A stretch of 64,000 bases of DNA from Erigeron canadensis (GCF_010389155.1 NC_057763.1:10602649-10666648), one strand, 5' to 3'; shown: positions 1 to 12,419, counted from the first letter of the stretch. Notes: generated by a model not told the origin, from the letters alone. Numbers and translations: made by a program.

Positions 1-1313
1 CAACACGACTACACACGAGATCAAACGAATCAAGCACGAAAGAACCAAGAGTTGCCCTAGGACGATCTTGGCTTCAAGATCGTCCCTCCAGGACCGTTTC
101 ATAGTCAAGAACAGGTACATGATTAACAACAGGATCTAGATCGATTTCAGGACATGTTAGAACATAACACTAGTTCATATATGCACAATAACACTAACTA
201 ATAACACTTTTAATGCTTTTTAAAATCAAATAACACATGAACAAGTCATGACACTGAAGAACAAGTTGTACCTTCATATTCAAAAATAGGTTTTGTAAAT
301 TAAAGCATGTTATGACCCAAATTTGTTCACACAAATGTTGTTAGACACATTTAGACACAATCCCATTAACTATTAACACGATTTTCGATCAAAATTGGAC
401 CAAATCATCAAGAAGATGAACTTGAAAAAGTACACTTTCAATTTGATCAAAAACCCATCAAATGTTGGTGTTACCTGAGATTTGATTCAAGAAGTATGTT
501 TTGATTATCACAAGGATGCTAAAAGTATAAATGATTTTGGTTTAACAACACAAAATCAAAGGATGAATTTAGTGTGTGAAAATGTGGCTGCACTAGGTGT
601 TTTAGAGTGAGAAAGAAGAGAGAAGAAGAGAATGAATAGTGTTGTGACCTCTCTCTGTAGGTTTCCATCTTTTCCTATATATACATTTCCATATTTAATG
701 AACTTCATAAATGCAAGGACCATTTACGAACTTTTTGAACTAGAACTTAATGAACATGAACGTTTATGAACCGAACTTTGTTATTTCATTGCACATAATC
801 ATGGACTCGTTATATAGATCAAGATTTTAGATCAAATTGACCTTCATATAAGCACATAATGGAGGTCTAAAGTACGTCAAGAACTTAATCAAATTGAACT
901 GTCTGGCCGTTCTAATTGCAAATGTACGTTTTTTTTTAGAACTTAATAAGGACATTTCTAAGACGGTTGTTACAAAAACAATCCTTGATGGTGCACCGCA
1001 TATTCGTGCATCATCAATCCTAATTAATATCTAATTATCATAAGACATGTGATTGAAAGTAAACTTATCCGTGTTATGAGTCTGCATCATGATCAAATAC
1101 ATATTTTTGAATGTCAAGTACAGGATCACAAGTATGTTTATATTTTAATTCTTAATTATCTTTAATAATAATATCAATATATGAGTGCAACTGTTTTAAA
1201 AAAATTCTATAATAGAGAAATTATTGTAGCATGTACCTTGTGGAATGACTACGAGAAACAATTCTATCAATATGTCTCAGCTAATAATGACAGTGACGAA
1301 CATTTGATTATTG
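1..1313. other. Left flank of CopA; no gene seen
   Basis: I see no credible coding region. Read on the minus strand, the stretch looks like an LTR or promoter: repeated AAGTTC-type words (about 700-1000), a TATA box (675-684), a pyrimidine-rich leader (about 600-670), then a possible splice donor (CTCAG/GTAAC, about 475-485). It could be part of an LTR or the promoter of another third-ORF gene lying left of the window. The 81-codon open frame crossing 1181-1426 runs into the CopA LTR and is not a gene. Confidence 0.5.
675..684 (-). promoter_or_regulatory. TATA-like box of a minus-strand promoter-like region
   Basis: A TATATATA core is followed, in the minus direction, by a CT-rich leader typical of plant 5' UTRs. 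The downstream transcript would leave the window at base 1. The layout resembles the ORF3 promoters inside CopA, CopC and CopG, but no coding exon is visible. Confidence 0.35.
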
Positions 1314-1318
1314 TAATA
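1314..1318. repeat. CopA target-site duplication, left copy (TAATA)
   Basis: TAATA directly abuts the TG terminus of the left LTR and is repeated exactly at 13429-13433 after the right LTR. This 5-bp duplication fixes both ends of CopA. Confidence 0.93.
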
Positions 1319-1995
1319 TGTAAGGTACCCTATTGTTGCGTGGATTGTAATAAGACGCGATTCGTTATGTCAAGAGTGCGGAATTCTCTTGAGATAACTA
1401 GATTGCTATTGCCTTTTGCTGATTAATGAGTAATTAATCAACCTAAAGAGATGCATGAAGCTTGTGGTTCGTGTAGGAGGTCACACGAGCAACAAGTCAA
1501 CCGAATTCGTAAATTGTGAATAATTGATTCAAAAACGTTACCTAATTTCATGATTTAGGTTTGTATTTAAACTAATAGGGTTTTTATTCGTGTAGGCTTA
1601 GGCCTTAATTGAAGAGTTAGGCCCGATTCAACAACCAACTGATTTGCCTCATGTTGACGTCAGTACAAGGTTGATCCTTCATGCTGATGACGTCAGCACG
1701 AGGTTCGACCCTTTGGTTCCTTGTTTGACTTCGTTTGACCTGTACATAACTTCCAACCATCGTTTAAGTATTCTACGACACTTATAAACCTTGGTTCTAT
1801 GTTCTTGTACCTGTAAAACAATATATAACACACAAACGCAAAACAAAATTACATAAACAGATATAATATTGAAGTTCAAACGTAATCATTAAATACCAAC
1901 ACAAGTTCTTATTTAAATGATTACAATCATAGTTCCTAAAACATAAAGGATAATCAAATCTATGTTGCAATTGTCACAACGAATCTACATCTACA
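1319..1995 (-). repeat. CopA 3' LTR
   Basis: It starts TGTAAGGT and ends CATCTACA and matches the right LTR along its length with scattered substitutions, indicating an insertion of some age. The U3 part has degenerate copies of the TGACGTCAGCACGAGG motif (about 1648-1703). The polypurine tract abuts it at 1996. Confidence 0.93.
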
Positions 1996-2010
1996 GACTC
2001 CCCCTTGACA
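1996..2010 (-). other. CopA polypurine tract
   Basis: On the minus strand this reads TGTCAAGGGGGAGTC, a purine tract directly next to the 3' LTR, where plus-strand DNA synthesis is primed. Its place confirms the minus orientation. Confidence 0.88.
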
Positions 2011-2044
2011 TTTGCAACTAGATTTCTTTAAAGTTTCTTTAACT

Positions 2045-3356
2045 TTAAATCTGCATCTTAGAGACAGAAGCTCTTAAAGCAGCAACCGATGGAGTATCAC
2101 CAACATTAGGTGCATGAGACCTCTCCATAGCAGCTTGATACATAGCAAAATCTCTATCAATTTCAGCCTGAGATCGCTGAGAAGTTGGAAGTCTCTCCAC
2201 AGCATTAACACATTTTTCTTCTCTTCGGCAATCTTTCAACTTCTTCTTCATCATCTTCTGAGTCATCACCAGCATTAACAGTAACTAGTAGCTCAGAAGA
2301 ACCAGCAACATCACCAACTGGAGCAGAGGTCGAAGTAGAAACTCTAGAAGTTGGTGGAACAAGATTTGCGGGATCATCAACATCCTGCATAAGAGCATCC
2401 ATATCTGGATCATTCTCCAGATCTCCAGCATATAGAGGAACATCATTGAGTCCCTCAAACTGATCAGCTCGCTCTTCTTGAGGATTATCTTGAGCCTGAT
2501 CATCATCAGCAGCAACAGCAGCAGGTTCATCATCTTTCCAACCTTGTCTAGGAGCAACATAGTCAGCATTGATAAGATGTCCGAACAATGGTGGATTGGC
2601 AATATTATCAGAAAGACCATGACCTGCAAAGTGTTTCATACTCTAAACAAACACCTTGTGAGTCAGACGACCCAAATTGAAAGTAGGACCATCAAACGGT
2701 AAATCTGCTATTCGGTTTCGAATGATTACCATCACAAATCTTGGAAACAGAAAGAATTTCTTATCGTTTCCAAAAGCTCTCAACTACTTAACGAAATTAT
2801 CATATATGTACTAAGAAAATCTATAGGGCTTGTTCAGCACAAGAGCAATCATCTGAGAAGCAGTAAAAATGTTCAACTGATCATGACCTGCATTCCGATG
2901 ACTAAGGGACCTCAATAAGTAGCAGGCAAACAATCTCCATTTTCCTAGAAGACGATTCTTGCGATAAGGATGAGTAATATCACCAACATATCCCATACGC
3001 CGAAGAGCACCGTCACAAAAGCTTTCTTCAAACTCAACAGGACCTTGCTCCATATCATCAGTTCCTAAGTCCAAAATAGTCCGTAAGTCCCCAGCAGTAA
3101 ACTGAATGTTACGTCCAGCAACAGTAGTGTGAATCATAGTATGATCACCAACTTGCACCAATCTGGCTGAGTTCCAGAATTCAGTAATAAGACTTATGAC
3201 CAACGGAGGATTCTCGGTCAATGCAAAGTGAATACGAGAGTATGTTAGATACTGGAGGACACCGTGAAACTCTAGTGTACATCCCGATTGAGTAATGTTG
3301 AGATCAATCGCAACATTATGTTCTTTGACAAACATGCGAGAACCTTGTCCTGCCAT
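2045..3356 (-). pseudogene. CopA ORF3, broken copy of the post-pol third gene
   Basis: The likely start is the ATG at 3354-3356 (MAGQGSRMF), just after a CAG/GT acceptor-like site, not the upstream Met at 3434. The N-terminal domain runs to about 2811 and shares with the CopG and CopC copies the pattern GKWR, then L-x5-S-x4-GxDQL, then QMIALVLNKPYRFS. A stop at 2811-2813 and frameshifts interrupt it. The downstream part (2205-2639) resumes at PPLFGHLINADY, matching CopG, and becomes Asp/Glu-rich ending near basic KRRK. After one more frameshift the C terminus ends at 2045. Function unknown. I recall similar proteins in Asteraceae gene sets under an automatic longin/synaptobrevin-like name, which I cannot check. 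Confidence 0.75.
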
Positions 3357-3358
3357 AC

Positions 3359-3904
3359 CTGCACAAAAACAGACAAAAACGACAAGAAAATAAAAGTTAG
3401 AATTAAAAAATAATTTTCGTGATGACGTCAGCACTAGGAGAAACTCCTTCGTGTAACGTCAGCATGAACCGACCTTCGTGAACCCAGAAAACATCTCCAT
3501 ACGATGTGAATATTGATCAAAATCAACAAATAACATCAACTTGGACTTGTTTTCATGAATATCATTGATTAAATGCCCAGAAAACGATTAAAAATCAATT
3601 TAGATGAACACGAAGTGGCATATTCTTCGTGTTCTTCATCTGCTTCGTGTTAATAGTGACCGAACCATAATATCTTCAAATAATCTTGATTTTAAACATG
3701 TTAAAGTGAACTTTTGTTAGATTTAAGGTGTACAAACATCAATTAATCCAATTTTAAGTCCAATTTTAGTCCAAGTCATCAAAAATCAAAGATTCAATCC
3801 TTGGTTCGTCCATGTTACTGTTCACGCGAAGGAAAATTCAAAAATCGGGCATTATAACGACATGTAATCGTTAATTTTCATAGTTAATATATCAATAATC
3901 TATC
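3359..3904 (-). other. Putative 5'-UTR intron of CopA ORF3
   Basis: The acceptor (TTTTTGTGCAG) lies two bases before the ORF3 ATG, exactly as in CopC and CopG. The matching donor context AATCTAG is present but is followed by GA instead of GT, so this donor looks mutated or another one is used. The stretch is non-coding and holds further TGACGTCAGC-like words (about 3421-3470). Confidence 0.45.
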
Positions 3905-4059
3905 CTAGATTGGAATTATACCAACAATCTTGGATGAAAAACACGAAAAGTAGATGCAATTGATCGAAAGGGAACGGATGAATAGTGCGAACGAGGTAGA
4001 CGAGTTCGTATGATTTACTTAGGGTTAATTTTCGATTAATGGTAATTAATTAATAGTAA

Positions 4060-4160
4060 TAATCCATATTTATATCCAAGCTCATGGGCCGGGCCAAAGA
4101 TGAACTTCGTGGGCTTCTTGCTGACGTCAGCGCGACGCATGCTGACGTCAGCACGGACGA
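4060..4160 (-). promoter_or_regulatory. Internal promoter of CopA ORF3, resembling the LTR U3
   Basis: In the minus direction there are two GCTGACGTCAGC palindromes (4141-4152 and 4120-4131), then GCCCACGAAG and GGCCCGGCCCA boxes, then a TATA box (GGATATAAATATG, 4065-4077). The CopA LTR has the same order: TGACGTCA palindromes, AAGCCCACACG, then TATA. TGCTGACGTCAGCACG is shared exactly with the right LTR. TGACGTCA is a known bZIP/TGA-factor core in plants. Promoter activity is inferred. Confidence 0.6.
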
Positions 4161-5105
4161 ACTTAAATACAATTACACACGAATTGCTTTCCTTAGCCAA
4201 ATTTTGTCAATTTTCCCAGAAAACTTATCATAGAAAAATTACAAAAATTCCAGAAAGATAAAGCTGTAGATACTCGTTACCAAAAACTTGTATCTACTCG
4301 AATATGTAATCGTAAATCATCCGTACTAACTTGTCATCAAAATAATGTATGAAATAAATCTTACATTATAATCTTGACATAAAATCGATCATTTCTTCAT
4401 TGATGTTTAACTCAACAAATGCAAACTTACATCAAAACATATGCAATGTATAATGCATTACAAATAGGTTGTGATCTTGATAAAGAAACATAACCTATCA
4501 CACTAAGTCTTAGGTTATGATATTCATAAATGACATGATTTACATGAATACCAATGTTTCACGTAAATGAGTTTCCCTGAAAATTGTATCACATGATGCA
4601 TTCCGCACTTTCATAGTGAAAATGAAATTTGATAGCTATAACCTGCACACTAAACAAACTTCATCAATGCATCAAAAGTAACACAGGTAACATACAAAAC
4701 AATCAAAATCTTAACCTAATAATCACTACAAGATCTAGGTCAAGTCCATTCTTTGTCAAGCATACTTATCAACCACAAACAATTGAAATTTCAAAAATTT
4801 ACTTGAAACACATTCAAAAATATTTTGACTTTTCAATTTCAAATCCATTTCATTTTCTAAATTAAACAACTTATGTATTAATTAAAAAATCCATCTTTTA
4901 AACACACTTACCATAAGCAACAAGACTCATATAATTCACCAAGAATCATATAATCTCCTACAGAATCATTAGATGCTTATCAAATCTCTCATGCAATAAG
5001 AACTAGTTTGACACACAAACTGACACTTTTTAATAAAAAAATAAAAGTTAAAATAAAACTAAAAACAAAAATAATTAAAAAAAAAACTAAACGACTTTTT
5101 TTATT
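4161..5105. other. AT-rich spacer between post-pol block and ORF3 promoter (CopA)
   Basis: No open frame with recognisable content. It includes A-rich stretches (about 5030-5100) and a word near 4974-5002 (minus strand: AGTTCTTATTGCATGAGAGA) that also occurs after the post-pol block in the two other families at about 35675 and 47945. Confidence 0.6.
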
Positions 5106-6005
5106 TACACGAAATTTTAAGTTTTTGCAGATTAGATCAGATTAGCATTTACCTAAGTCTGCAAGTGAGAAATAATTTTCTTATTATTAGTTATCAACGG
5201 TGACCCAACCACGATTACCGGTATATTTGTCATCTTAAACACTCGGTACTTCAAGTTTCCTTTGAGTTGTGACATTTTCAACATACCCTGGCCAATGACA
5301 GTCACCATGTAACCCGAGTAGCCTTATATGTCACTGAATAGTTTGCGAACTTATGTGACCCACAGTCAGATATACTTCCGTAATCGATACAAGAACTAAG
5401 ATAACACTTATTCAATATATATACAAAAACATCCTTAAACAAATCATGAGACACTTTTTAGACTACTAAATTTAATTACTTTGTGATTTAAGATTATTTG
5501 CTTTTGCATTTCATTATTTATAAGGAACTCGTGATTTTCTATGAGACCCATGTAGCGAACTTTCTGACAACCTATGCCAAGTTGGAAGCTTTAGATAGGC
5601 TAGGTATACAAGGATACCCCGAGGACATACTTGTCCGAATTTCAAAGACCACATTAGCCCCTTAATTAACATTCATTTCATTTGCATAAACAATATCACA
5701 TTTCACTTTCATGCTCTTGAGTTGTAGAGGTTTTTGCCTATACATTGAATAAATCCTATAGTAATACTAGATCTTTCACAAAATTTAAGGACTAGATCAA
5801 TTCATAACTGAAAAGCAAGCATTCTCAGCCATATATCTAAATATGTTTCCCACAAGAACATTGTAAAAATTAAGTTCAGATTAAGGAAACCTTGCTACTT
5901 TGTGTCTACCAATATATCCCAAATTGTAATAATTGAACTAAGCAGTTATATTACGATTAAGCAGACTTAAAAGCTAAGTATCCTCATGTCTAATCATCTG
6001 ACAGC
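5106..6005 (-). other. Conserved post-pol non-coding block, CopA copy
   Basis: It begins just after the RNase H stop. It contains the words TTTTAAGTCTGCTTAATCG, CACAAAGTA-CAAGGTTTCC, TGTTCTTGTGGGAAACATAT, GTATACCTAGCCTA and AGCTTCCAACTTGG in the same order as at 34690-35600 and 46850-47840. It ends in a pyrimidine-rich CTCACTTGCAG, which could be a splice acceptor. No frame is open in all three copies, so conservation appears to act on RNA or DNA. Function unknown. Confidence 0.75.
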
Positions 6006-6056
6006 ATCAACATAAATCTCTTCCATATTTTTGTCATTTTCTCATTTTTCACTTTT

Positions 6057-8246
6057 TTATGATTTGTATATGACACTAAGAACTCTTTTTGTATTTTTAT
6101 ATGACCTATTGAGAAGAATTAACTTCTCAAACCGAGTCTTATCAAATGCTTTGGTATACAGATCAGCTAAATTATCTTCAGTTATAACCTTTTCCAAATG
6201 AATTAACTTCTTTTGGGCACAATCACGCAAGAAATGATGTCTAATATCAATATGCTTGGTGACCTTATGCATGACAGGGTTATTTGTAATGTCTATAGCT
6301 GACTTATTATCTATTCTAATAGGAGTATCAAGAAAATCCATACCATAGTCACGAAGTTGTTGCTGAATTCACAATACCTGGGAACAACATCTACCAGCAT
6401 CCATATACTCTACCTCTCATGAAGACTGAGCAACACATGTCTGCTTCTTGCACTGCCACGATACTAATCTTCCTCCTAAAAACTGACAACCTCCAGTCGT
6501 AGACTTTCTGTCATTGTTACAACCGCCAAAGTCCGAATCAGTATATGCAACAAAATCAAACATTCCTCCCATAGGATACCATAGACCAAGCCCTTGGTTT
6601 CCCTTAAGATAACGTAGAATACGTTTTGCTGCAACCAAATGTGACTCTTTCGGACTAGCTTGAAATCTAGCACATAGACAAACAACAAACATAATATCTG
6701 GATGTGAAGCAGTCAGATACATCAATGAGCCAATAATAGCATGATAATAAGTTGCATCCACAAGTTCATCTTTCGGATCAAGAACTCCTAAGCCATGATT
6801 CTGCTGAATAGGAGTACCATATGTCTTGGATTCTAACATTTGAAACCTCTCCAAGATGTCATCGACATACTTAGACTGGTGTATAAAGAATCCATTTTTC
6901 CTTTGATCAACTTACAGTCCGAGGAAGAATTGAAGTTCCCCCATAGCACTCATTTCAAATTCCTTTATCAAGCTCATTTCGAACTTTTTGCACATCTTTG
7001 TGTTAGATGAACCAAATATGATATCATCCACATAAACTTGTACAATTAGATAATCTCGCTTCCTCCATTTGATAAACAAAGTGTTGTCTATCGATCCTCT
7101 TTTAAAGCCGTTTGTCAACAAATGTGTCGACAACTTTTCAAACCACACTTTGGGTGCTTGATGTAATCCATAAAGAGTCTTATCCAGTCGATATGCTCTT
7201 CTTCGATAATTCGGATCTTCAAACCCTGGTGGTTGGTGAACATGTACTTCTTCCTTAACTTCACCATATAAGAAGGCACTCTTAACATCTAACGGATACA
7301 ACTTTTTACCTTTGAAACTTGCATAGGCTAAAAATAACCTTATAGCTTCAATCCTAGCAACTGGTGCAAAAGTTTCATTATAGTCATATCCTTCTCATTG
7401 TGCAAACCCCTGAACTACCAACCGTGCCTTATTTCTAGTAACAACGCCTTTGTCATCTCGTTTGCATTTAAATACCCAACGAGTTCCAATCGGTTCTTTA
7501 CTTCTAGGCACATCTACTAACTCCCATACTCCAAGTTTTTCAAATTTAGCTAATTTTTTTTGCATAGCTTCAACCCAACAGGGATCTTGAAGTGCTGCCT
7601 TAACATTTTTGCATAGCTTCAACCCAACTTGTGAAATGAAACCAGAATATAAACACTCAGTGATCAATCCAGTGTCTTTCACTTCACAAAACAAACTAGT
7701 TAGTTCCTTATTCAACTGATTTCTCGTTCGAATAGGTTCTGTAGCATTACCAAGAATATTTTCAACTGGATGATCTTTATTAACTCGATATTGAGGAACC
7801 GAATCAACATTCAGACTTTCTCCTAAATTCGTTCTAATCTGAAACTCAGGAGAGCTAAAATCATCTTCTGATTTTTCAGAAATAGGATCATCATCAGGCA
7901 GTGAAACCTTTGACGGAGTAGGTGATGTAGTATTCTCAGGTTCACAGTCATTTGAATCTGTTCTTTTATTCTTGTCCTTACTACTTTCACCAATAACAGT
8001 AGACTGAACTTTAGTTGGAGTAGTATCAACATTTTGAGCAGGAGGAGATGTAGGAGTAGTGGAATAATCTATATGATCTCTTAAAGTGATCACATCATCC
8101 ACTGTTTCAGGATCTGAATAAGAAGCAGGACCGTGTAATGAACGAAACATACTGTCATAATCGAAATTCTTACCAGTTCCAGAATGTACAGCGGGTTTAT
8201 GACTGACAATATTGACATTAGTGCCCAAGTCAACTTTGCCGGTCAA
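6057..8246 (-). pseudogene. pol: CopA pol: integrase C-terminal linker, reverse transcriptase, RNase H
   Basis: One reading frame runs from 8246 to 6057, interrupted only by stop codons (7395-7397, 6912-6914, 6417-6419 and about 6365). Order: acidic Ser/Thr-rich integrase tail, RT beginning near WVEAMQ (about 7580), GTRWVFKCK, DVKSAFLYG, LYGLHQAP, the catalytic YVDD (7023-7034), then RNase H with YTDSDFGG, the GGRLVSWQCKKQT block and DNKSAIDI. RT copies the element RNA in cytoplasmic particles and RNase H removes it. Several stops fit single C-to-T or G-to-A changes. The frame is disrupted where it meets the integrase core. Confidence 0.93.
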
Positions 8247-9010
8247 TTTATTGTAAACCCGTTGAAAAAATTTGGATCAAACTTTGACTGAGGTAGATAC
8301 TTCAAGAAAGTACATGGTACAACAAATGGTTCAACATTCTGTAAATTTGGTTTCTTCTTATGTAGAAGCTCATAACATGTCTTATTATGACGCTTAACTA
8401 CAGAAACCCTATTTATAATATGACAAGCTGTATTTACTGCCTCCCCCCAAAACATAGTTCTGGCTGTCTCGATTAGAGTCCTATTCTTTCTTTCAGCAAC
8501 TCCATTCTGTTGTGGTTCATACAGTGCACTGAATTGATGTTGGATTCCTTTTGACAAACAAAAGACTTTCAATGTCTTATTCTTAAATTCAATTCCGTTG
8601 TCACTGCTGATTCTCTTAAGACAAACTCCATAAACGTAATACATTCCATCAATAATGAAGTTGATCAAAATCTGTGGAGTCTCATCTTTCGATTGAAGAA
8701 AGAATACCCATGAGAATCTTGAGTAGTCATCAGTAATCACCAAACAGTAATACATTCCACTGATACTTCTTATATTCACTGGACCAAACAAATCCATGTG
8801 AAGCAGCTCAAATGAGTTGGCAATAGAATTTTCTTGCTTCGGTTTATGGGTAGACTTTTGTTGTTTCCCTTTTAAACAAGGTACACATTTGTCTTCCACT
8901 TCAAACCGATTCATGGGAACACCTTCAACCAAACTATGTCTCACAATAGCATTCATCTTTTGGAAATTAATATGTCCTATTCATCTATGCCATAGCAACG
9001 ATTCAGATTC
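8243..9010 (-). pseudogene. CopA integrase: pre-integrase zinc region and DDE core
   Basis: This inserts element cDNA into host DNA. The pre-integrase region has LLWHR with an in-frame TGA followed by IGHINF and then CVPCLKGKQ. The core holds all three acidic residues: HMDLFGP, SSDNGIEFKN and QQNGVAERKNR. After CTFLK the frame is lost by a deletion or shift before the acidic tail that continues into RT. It is the closest to intact catalytic integrase in the window, although broken at both ends. Confidence 0.9.
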
Positions 9011-9106
9011 GTATGCTTAAGTCAACAAGCAAACTGACTCCTTTGGATCATCAATACCTAACACAAGGCCATAAATGTCTCTCTTCCTAGGAGCTTTTAG
9101 TAGGAT

Positions 9107-9442
9107 CTAGTCTTCAGTAATAACATATCCTGGTTTCAAAATAAGTGCTTCTTTCTCAGTAAAATGGACATGATTACCCTCGTCACAAATCTGAGAAACA
9201 CTCAATAGATTATGTGATAATTGTTCCACATAATTGACTTTCTCCAGCGTTATCTTCCCATTGACAACATCACCTTGGCCTGAGATGTTGCCGCCCTTGG
9301 GACCTGCAAAACTAACATACGAACCATTTACATCTTCATAATTGGACAACACTTTCTTGTCCCTTGTCATGTGCCGAGAGCATCCAGTGTCAACATACCA
9401 AAGATTAATAGGCTTCCGTGGTTCTCCCTGCACATCAGACAA
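9107..9442 (-). pseudogene. CopA aspartic protease
   Basis: A retropepsin-type protease domain with the catalytic DTG in WYVDTGCSRHMT, followed by FAGPKGGNISG and LSHNLLSVSQICD, the usual copia order. It would cut the Gag-Pol polyprotein. The first Met is not a true start, because the domain normally continues from gag. It ends in a stop at 9107 before the integrase region. Confidence 0.88.
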
Positions 9443-11160
9443 TAAGATGGTTAATTTCTGAAGGGAACCTAAACCTTTTGAGGTTTATGTTTGCCAAAAT
9501 CATCTCTAATGATTAATTCGGTCCAATATCCATCGCTCTGTAATGGAGCCTTGGATGAAGATGGTGTCACAGACTGTTTCTTCGGTGAACTGAAACGGAC
9601 CTTAGGAGGAGAATTCCTTCTTGAATATGTACCATATCTAGGTTGACTCCCTAATCGATCATAGAATTTAGACGAACTATTAATTCTAGAAGGGGGTGAT
9701 AGGTTTTATTGAGCCATCTTCCTAGGTGAATTACTCCTTTGAGGTGTACGAGAGCGACTCGGACTTCCACTACTAGAAGCAGTATTCTGTGAAGGTCCCT
9801 GTCGTTTTGAGGTCTTAGATCTTTTGAAATTAATCCCTTGATCTATCACAGCAGACTCACCATATGACAAAGATTAAAGTAACTTAACATAATTCTGTGC
9901 ATTTTTATTACCTGGATGTCTTTTTGCATCCCCTTCATAATAATCTCATCTAAATGCACTCATACATTGTGGTGAAGTTACTTGTTCAACTAGTTTATCC
10001 TTCCCTTTAGTATTAGGAATATCATTAAAATCCTTTGACTTGACTTGACTGTCATTTTTAGGATTCTTGACCTTCCTATTTGGACATTTAATAGCTATAT
10101 GACCTTTCTCACCACAAGTATAACACTTTTTTACTTGTTGTTTTCTAGAGTCACCATATTCAATTTCAGGAATTCGAATACCGTACTCCTTCATTTCATC
10201 TATGATATCAAGCGTTTATATCGCTTCTTCCATAGTTCTTGCTGGTTTAAAAGGATCATAATGTCTATCCTTATATGGAATTTGTTCAGCTAACCATTCT
10301 TCTTTATTTTCTACACACCAAACAATCAATTCTAGATTTAGGCTGAATCCTAGTTATAAATACTTCTCTATCATAAAACATTGTATCACAGTCTTTCAAG
10401 GTGTAGTATACTACTTCATTAGGATCAAAATTTAGTTCAACTTCTTTTTCATTTTTGCAATCTTGTTGTAGAAATAAATCAGACTCTATAGTTTCCTTCT
10501 TAAGAATAGCATTTTCAGTAATTAAACTAGTTACATTTTCTTTAAGTGTTAACACCTCAAGTTTCAAATCCGACACCATTTTACATACATCAACAATGGA
10601 AAATAACGAACAAGATACCTTTTGATCTGCAGCCTTGCAATCTGCCATGTATGCAACAAGGTCTTCAGTTGTCATACCTTCAGGTATCATGAAGTCCTTC
10701 ATTTGATCTTTAATCCTCTTCTTAGAAATGTCATCAGCTGGAATAAATGACTTTTCCTTTTCTTCAGATGCTTTCACTGCTGTCATAGGTTTACTCTCAG
10801 ATCTCACAGTCTCAGCAATTTTTCGCACATTCTGTCTCACTATCTCAGATGCATTCTCTTCACTTGAGTACACAGCATAATCAATTATCGCAGCTACCTC
10901 ATCATAAACTTCAACTATGTAAGCATGATTCGAGGTATCTTCTATTTGTGTATCCCACTGATAAGTACCGTCTACATTTTAAACAACAACTGCCTTTGAC
11001 TTCATCAAATGAGGAGTACTTGCTTGTTGTGGAGACGTAGGTAATGGTATCATTGCTTGAGTTTTCTGACTGTTTAGAGGAGTAATACCGCCTTGATTGT
11101 AGTTTCTGACTCCATCAAATGAGGATACTAGCAACGGTATTATCATTTCTCTTAGGGCAT
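9443..11160 (-). pseudogene. gag: CopA gag extension: coiled coil and second zinc knuckle
   Basis: A long extension lies between the first zinc knuckle and the protease. Residues of 10304-10873 are charged and coiled-coil-like, with leucine-rich heptads near DLKLEVLTLKENVTSL. The part at 9946-10194 carries a second CCHC knuckle, CYTCGEKGHIAIKC, followed by KNPKNDSQVKSKD-type basic sequence. The stretch 9443-9945 is Ser/Arg/Pro-rich with stops. Knuckles bind element RNA; the extension's role is not known to me. A gag with two separated knuckles is larger than in the compact Tnt1-type elements. Confidence 0.75.
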
Positions 11161-11162
11161 TG

Positions 11163-12320
11163 ACACTCTCTAGCAAAATGACCAAATCCATCGCAATTAT
11201 AACACTTCACCTTGGATTTGTCAAAGCCTTTAGTGCCATTTCCTACAAATCTCCCTGTTCTCTAAGTGAATCTTCTGACCTTTATAGTAAGCATAGCTAG
11301 CTGCCATTCTAGATCCATTTCTTCCAAATCATCAGGATCTATTTGATTGTAATCCTCATCAATCAATGCAGGATCAATGACCTTTCCTTCGATAAATGCT
11401 TCATGAGCATTACAAAAGGCTGAGTAAACACTCATTCTACCTTCTGCAGAACTCATACTCATTGGGATAGAGTGAAAAGATTGTACATTGCTCTTGACAT
11501 TCGTATTTGCATTGTCATAAGCAACATATCCAAAAAGACCTTCTGCATCCATTATTGGTGTAGCTTTAGCACCACTTAGAAATGCATTGTTTCCCGAGCT
11601 AGAACTTGCTAAATGAACAGTATTGGCATGATACAATGACGGATCTTGAGTGAAATCCGAGTATGTATCTTTAATTCTCCTCTTCATATCTCTATTCTTA
11701 AGCTTGGAGACTACCTTTTCAAAATCCCATGAGCTATATTCTTGATCATCTTGAAGTTGATGAACATAATTAGTCCATGTTTTAGGTAGTGAGTCCAAAA
11801 ACTTATCAACTAGCTCAGTTTGAGGATAAACAACCTCGAAATATGACAACTCTATAGTCAAATGACTGAATCGATTAATAATCTCATCAAGAGGTTCTCC
11901 TTTCAGTCCATTGAAGGCTTCATATTGGCGCTTCAGAAGTTTGATACGATTTTTCTTCAAGGTTGTATCGCCCTCACAGTATCATTCAAGAGCATCCCAT
12001 AAATCCTTTGAAGTAGTGTACTTCTTGAACAAGTGTACACTATCTTGAGGTAAGGCCATAGTAAGTGTGGAAAAGGCCTTACCCTCAATTGCGTATCTTT
12101 TCCTTTCTTCAATCGGCATATCAGCATAAGTATACCTACCGATCATTCCATTCTTCTCGTAAGAAGGCCAATCAAAACCTTGAGTTATCACAAGCCACAT
12201 GTCCATGTCATTAAGACGGATGTAATCTTCAAAACGTCATTTCCACATCCAATAGTTTTCCATACGAAAAAGTTTTGGAGGTTTATTTCCCCAACCAACC
12301 TCATGATCGTGCATGATCAT
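11163..12320 (-). pseudogene. gag: CopA gag, capsid/nucleocapsid part
   Basis: Gag forms the virus-like particle and packages RNA. The start at 12318-12320 follows the leader (MIMHDHEVGWGNKPPKLF). It has a copia gag core with [23 protein letters not shown] and [10 protein letters not shown], then a classic CCHC knuckle, [14 protein letters not shown], at about 11163-11208. One frame covers it all, with stops at 12237-12239, 11979-11981 and 11262-11264. Two of these sit where relatives have Trp or another sense codon, so decay is by point mutation. Confidence 0.9.
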
Positions 12321-12419
12321 CTAGCTAATGAGTAGGGCATTTGGTGAATTTGCGACAGCTAGTATAGTCGTCATTTCCAATCTTTTGAAAATCAAATCAA
12401 ACGAAATAACAAGAAGTTC

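Noticed and set aside
1181..1426. 81-codon open frame
   Set aside because: It crosses the target duplication and the edge of the CopA LTR, so it cannot be an original gene.
2285..2629. Leucine/methionine-rich frame overlapping CopA ORF3
   Set aside because: It is the alternate frame of the acidic GAT/GAA-rich coding stretch, which gives Met/Leu by codon shift.
2811..3434. ORF3 as a retroviral-type envelope glycoprotein
   Set aside because: No copy shows a signal peptide at the proposed start, a transmembrane helix or a fusion-peptide pattern; the hydrophobic start seen from the upstream Met in CopA is intron sequence.
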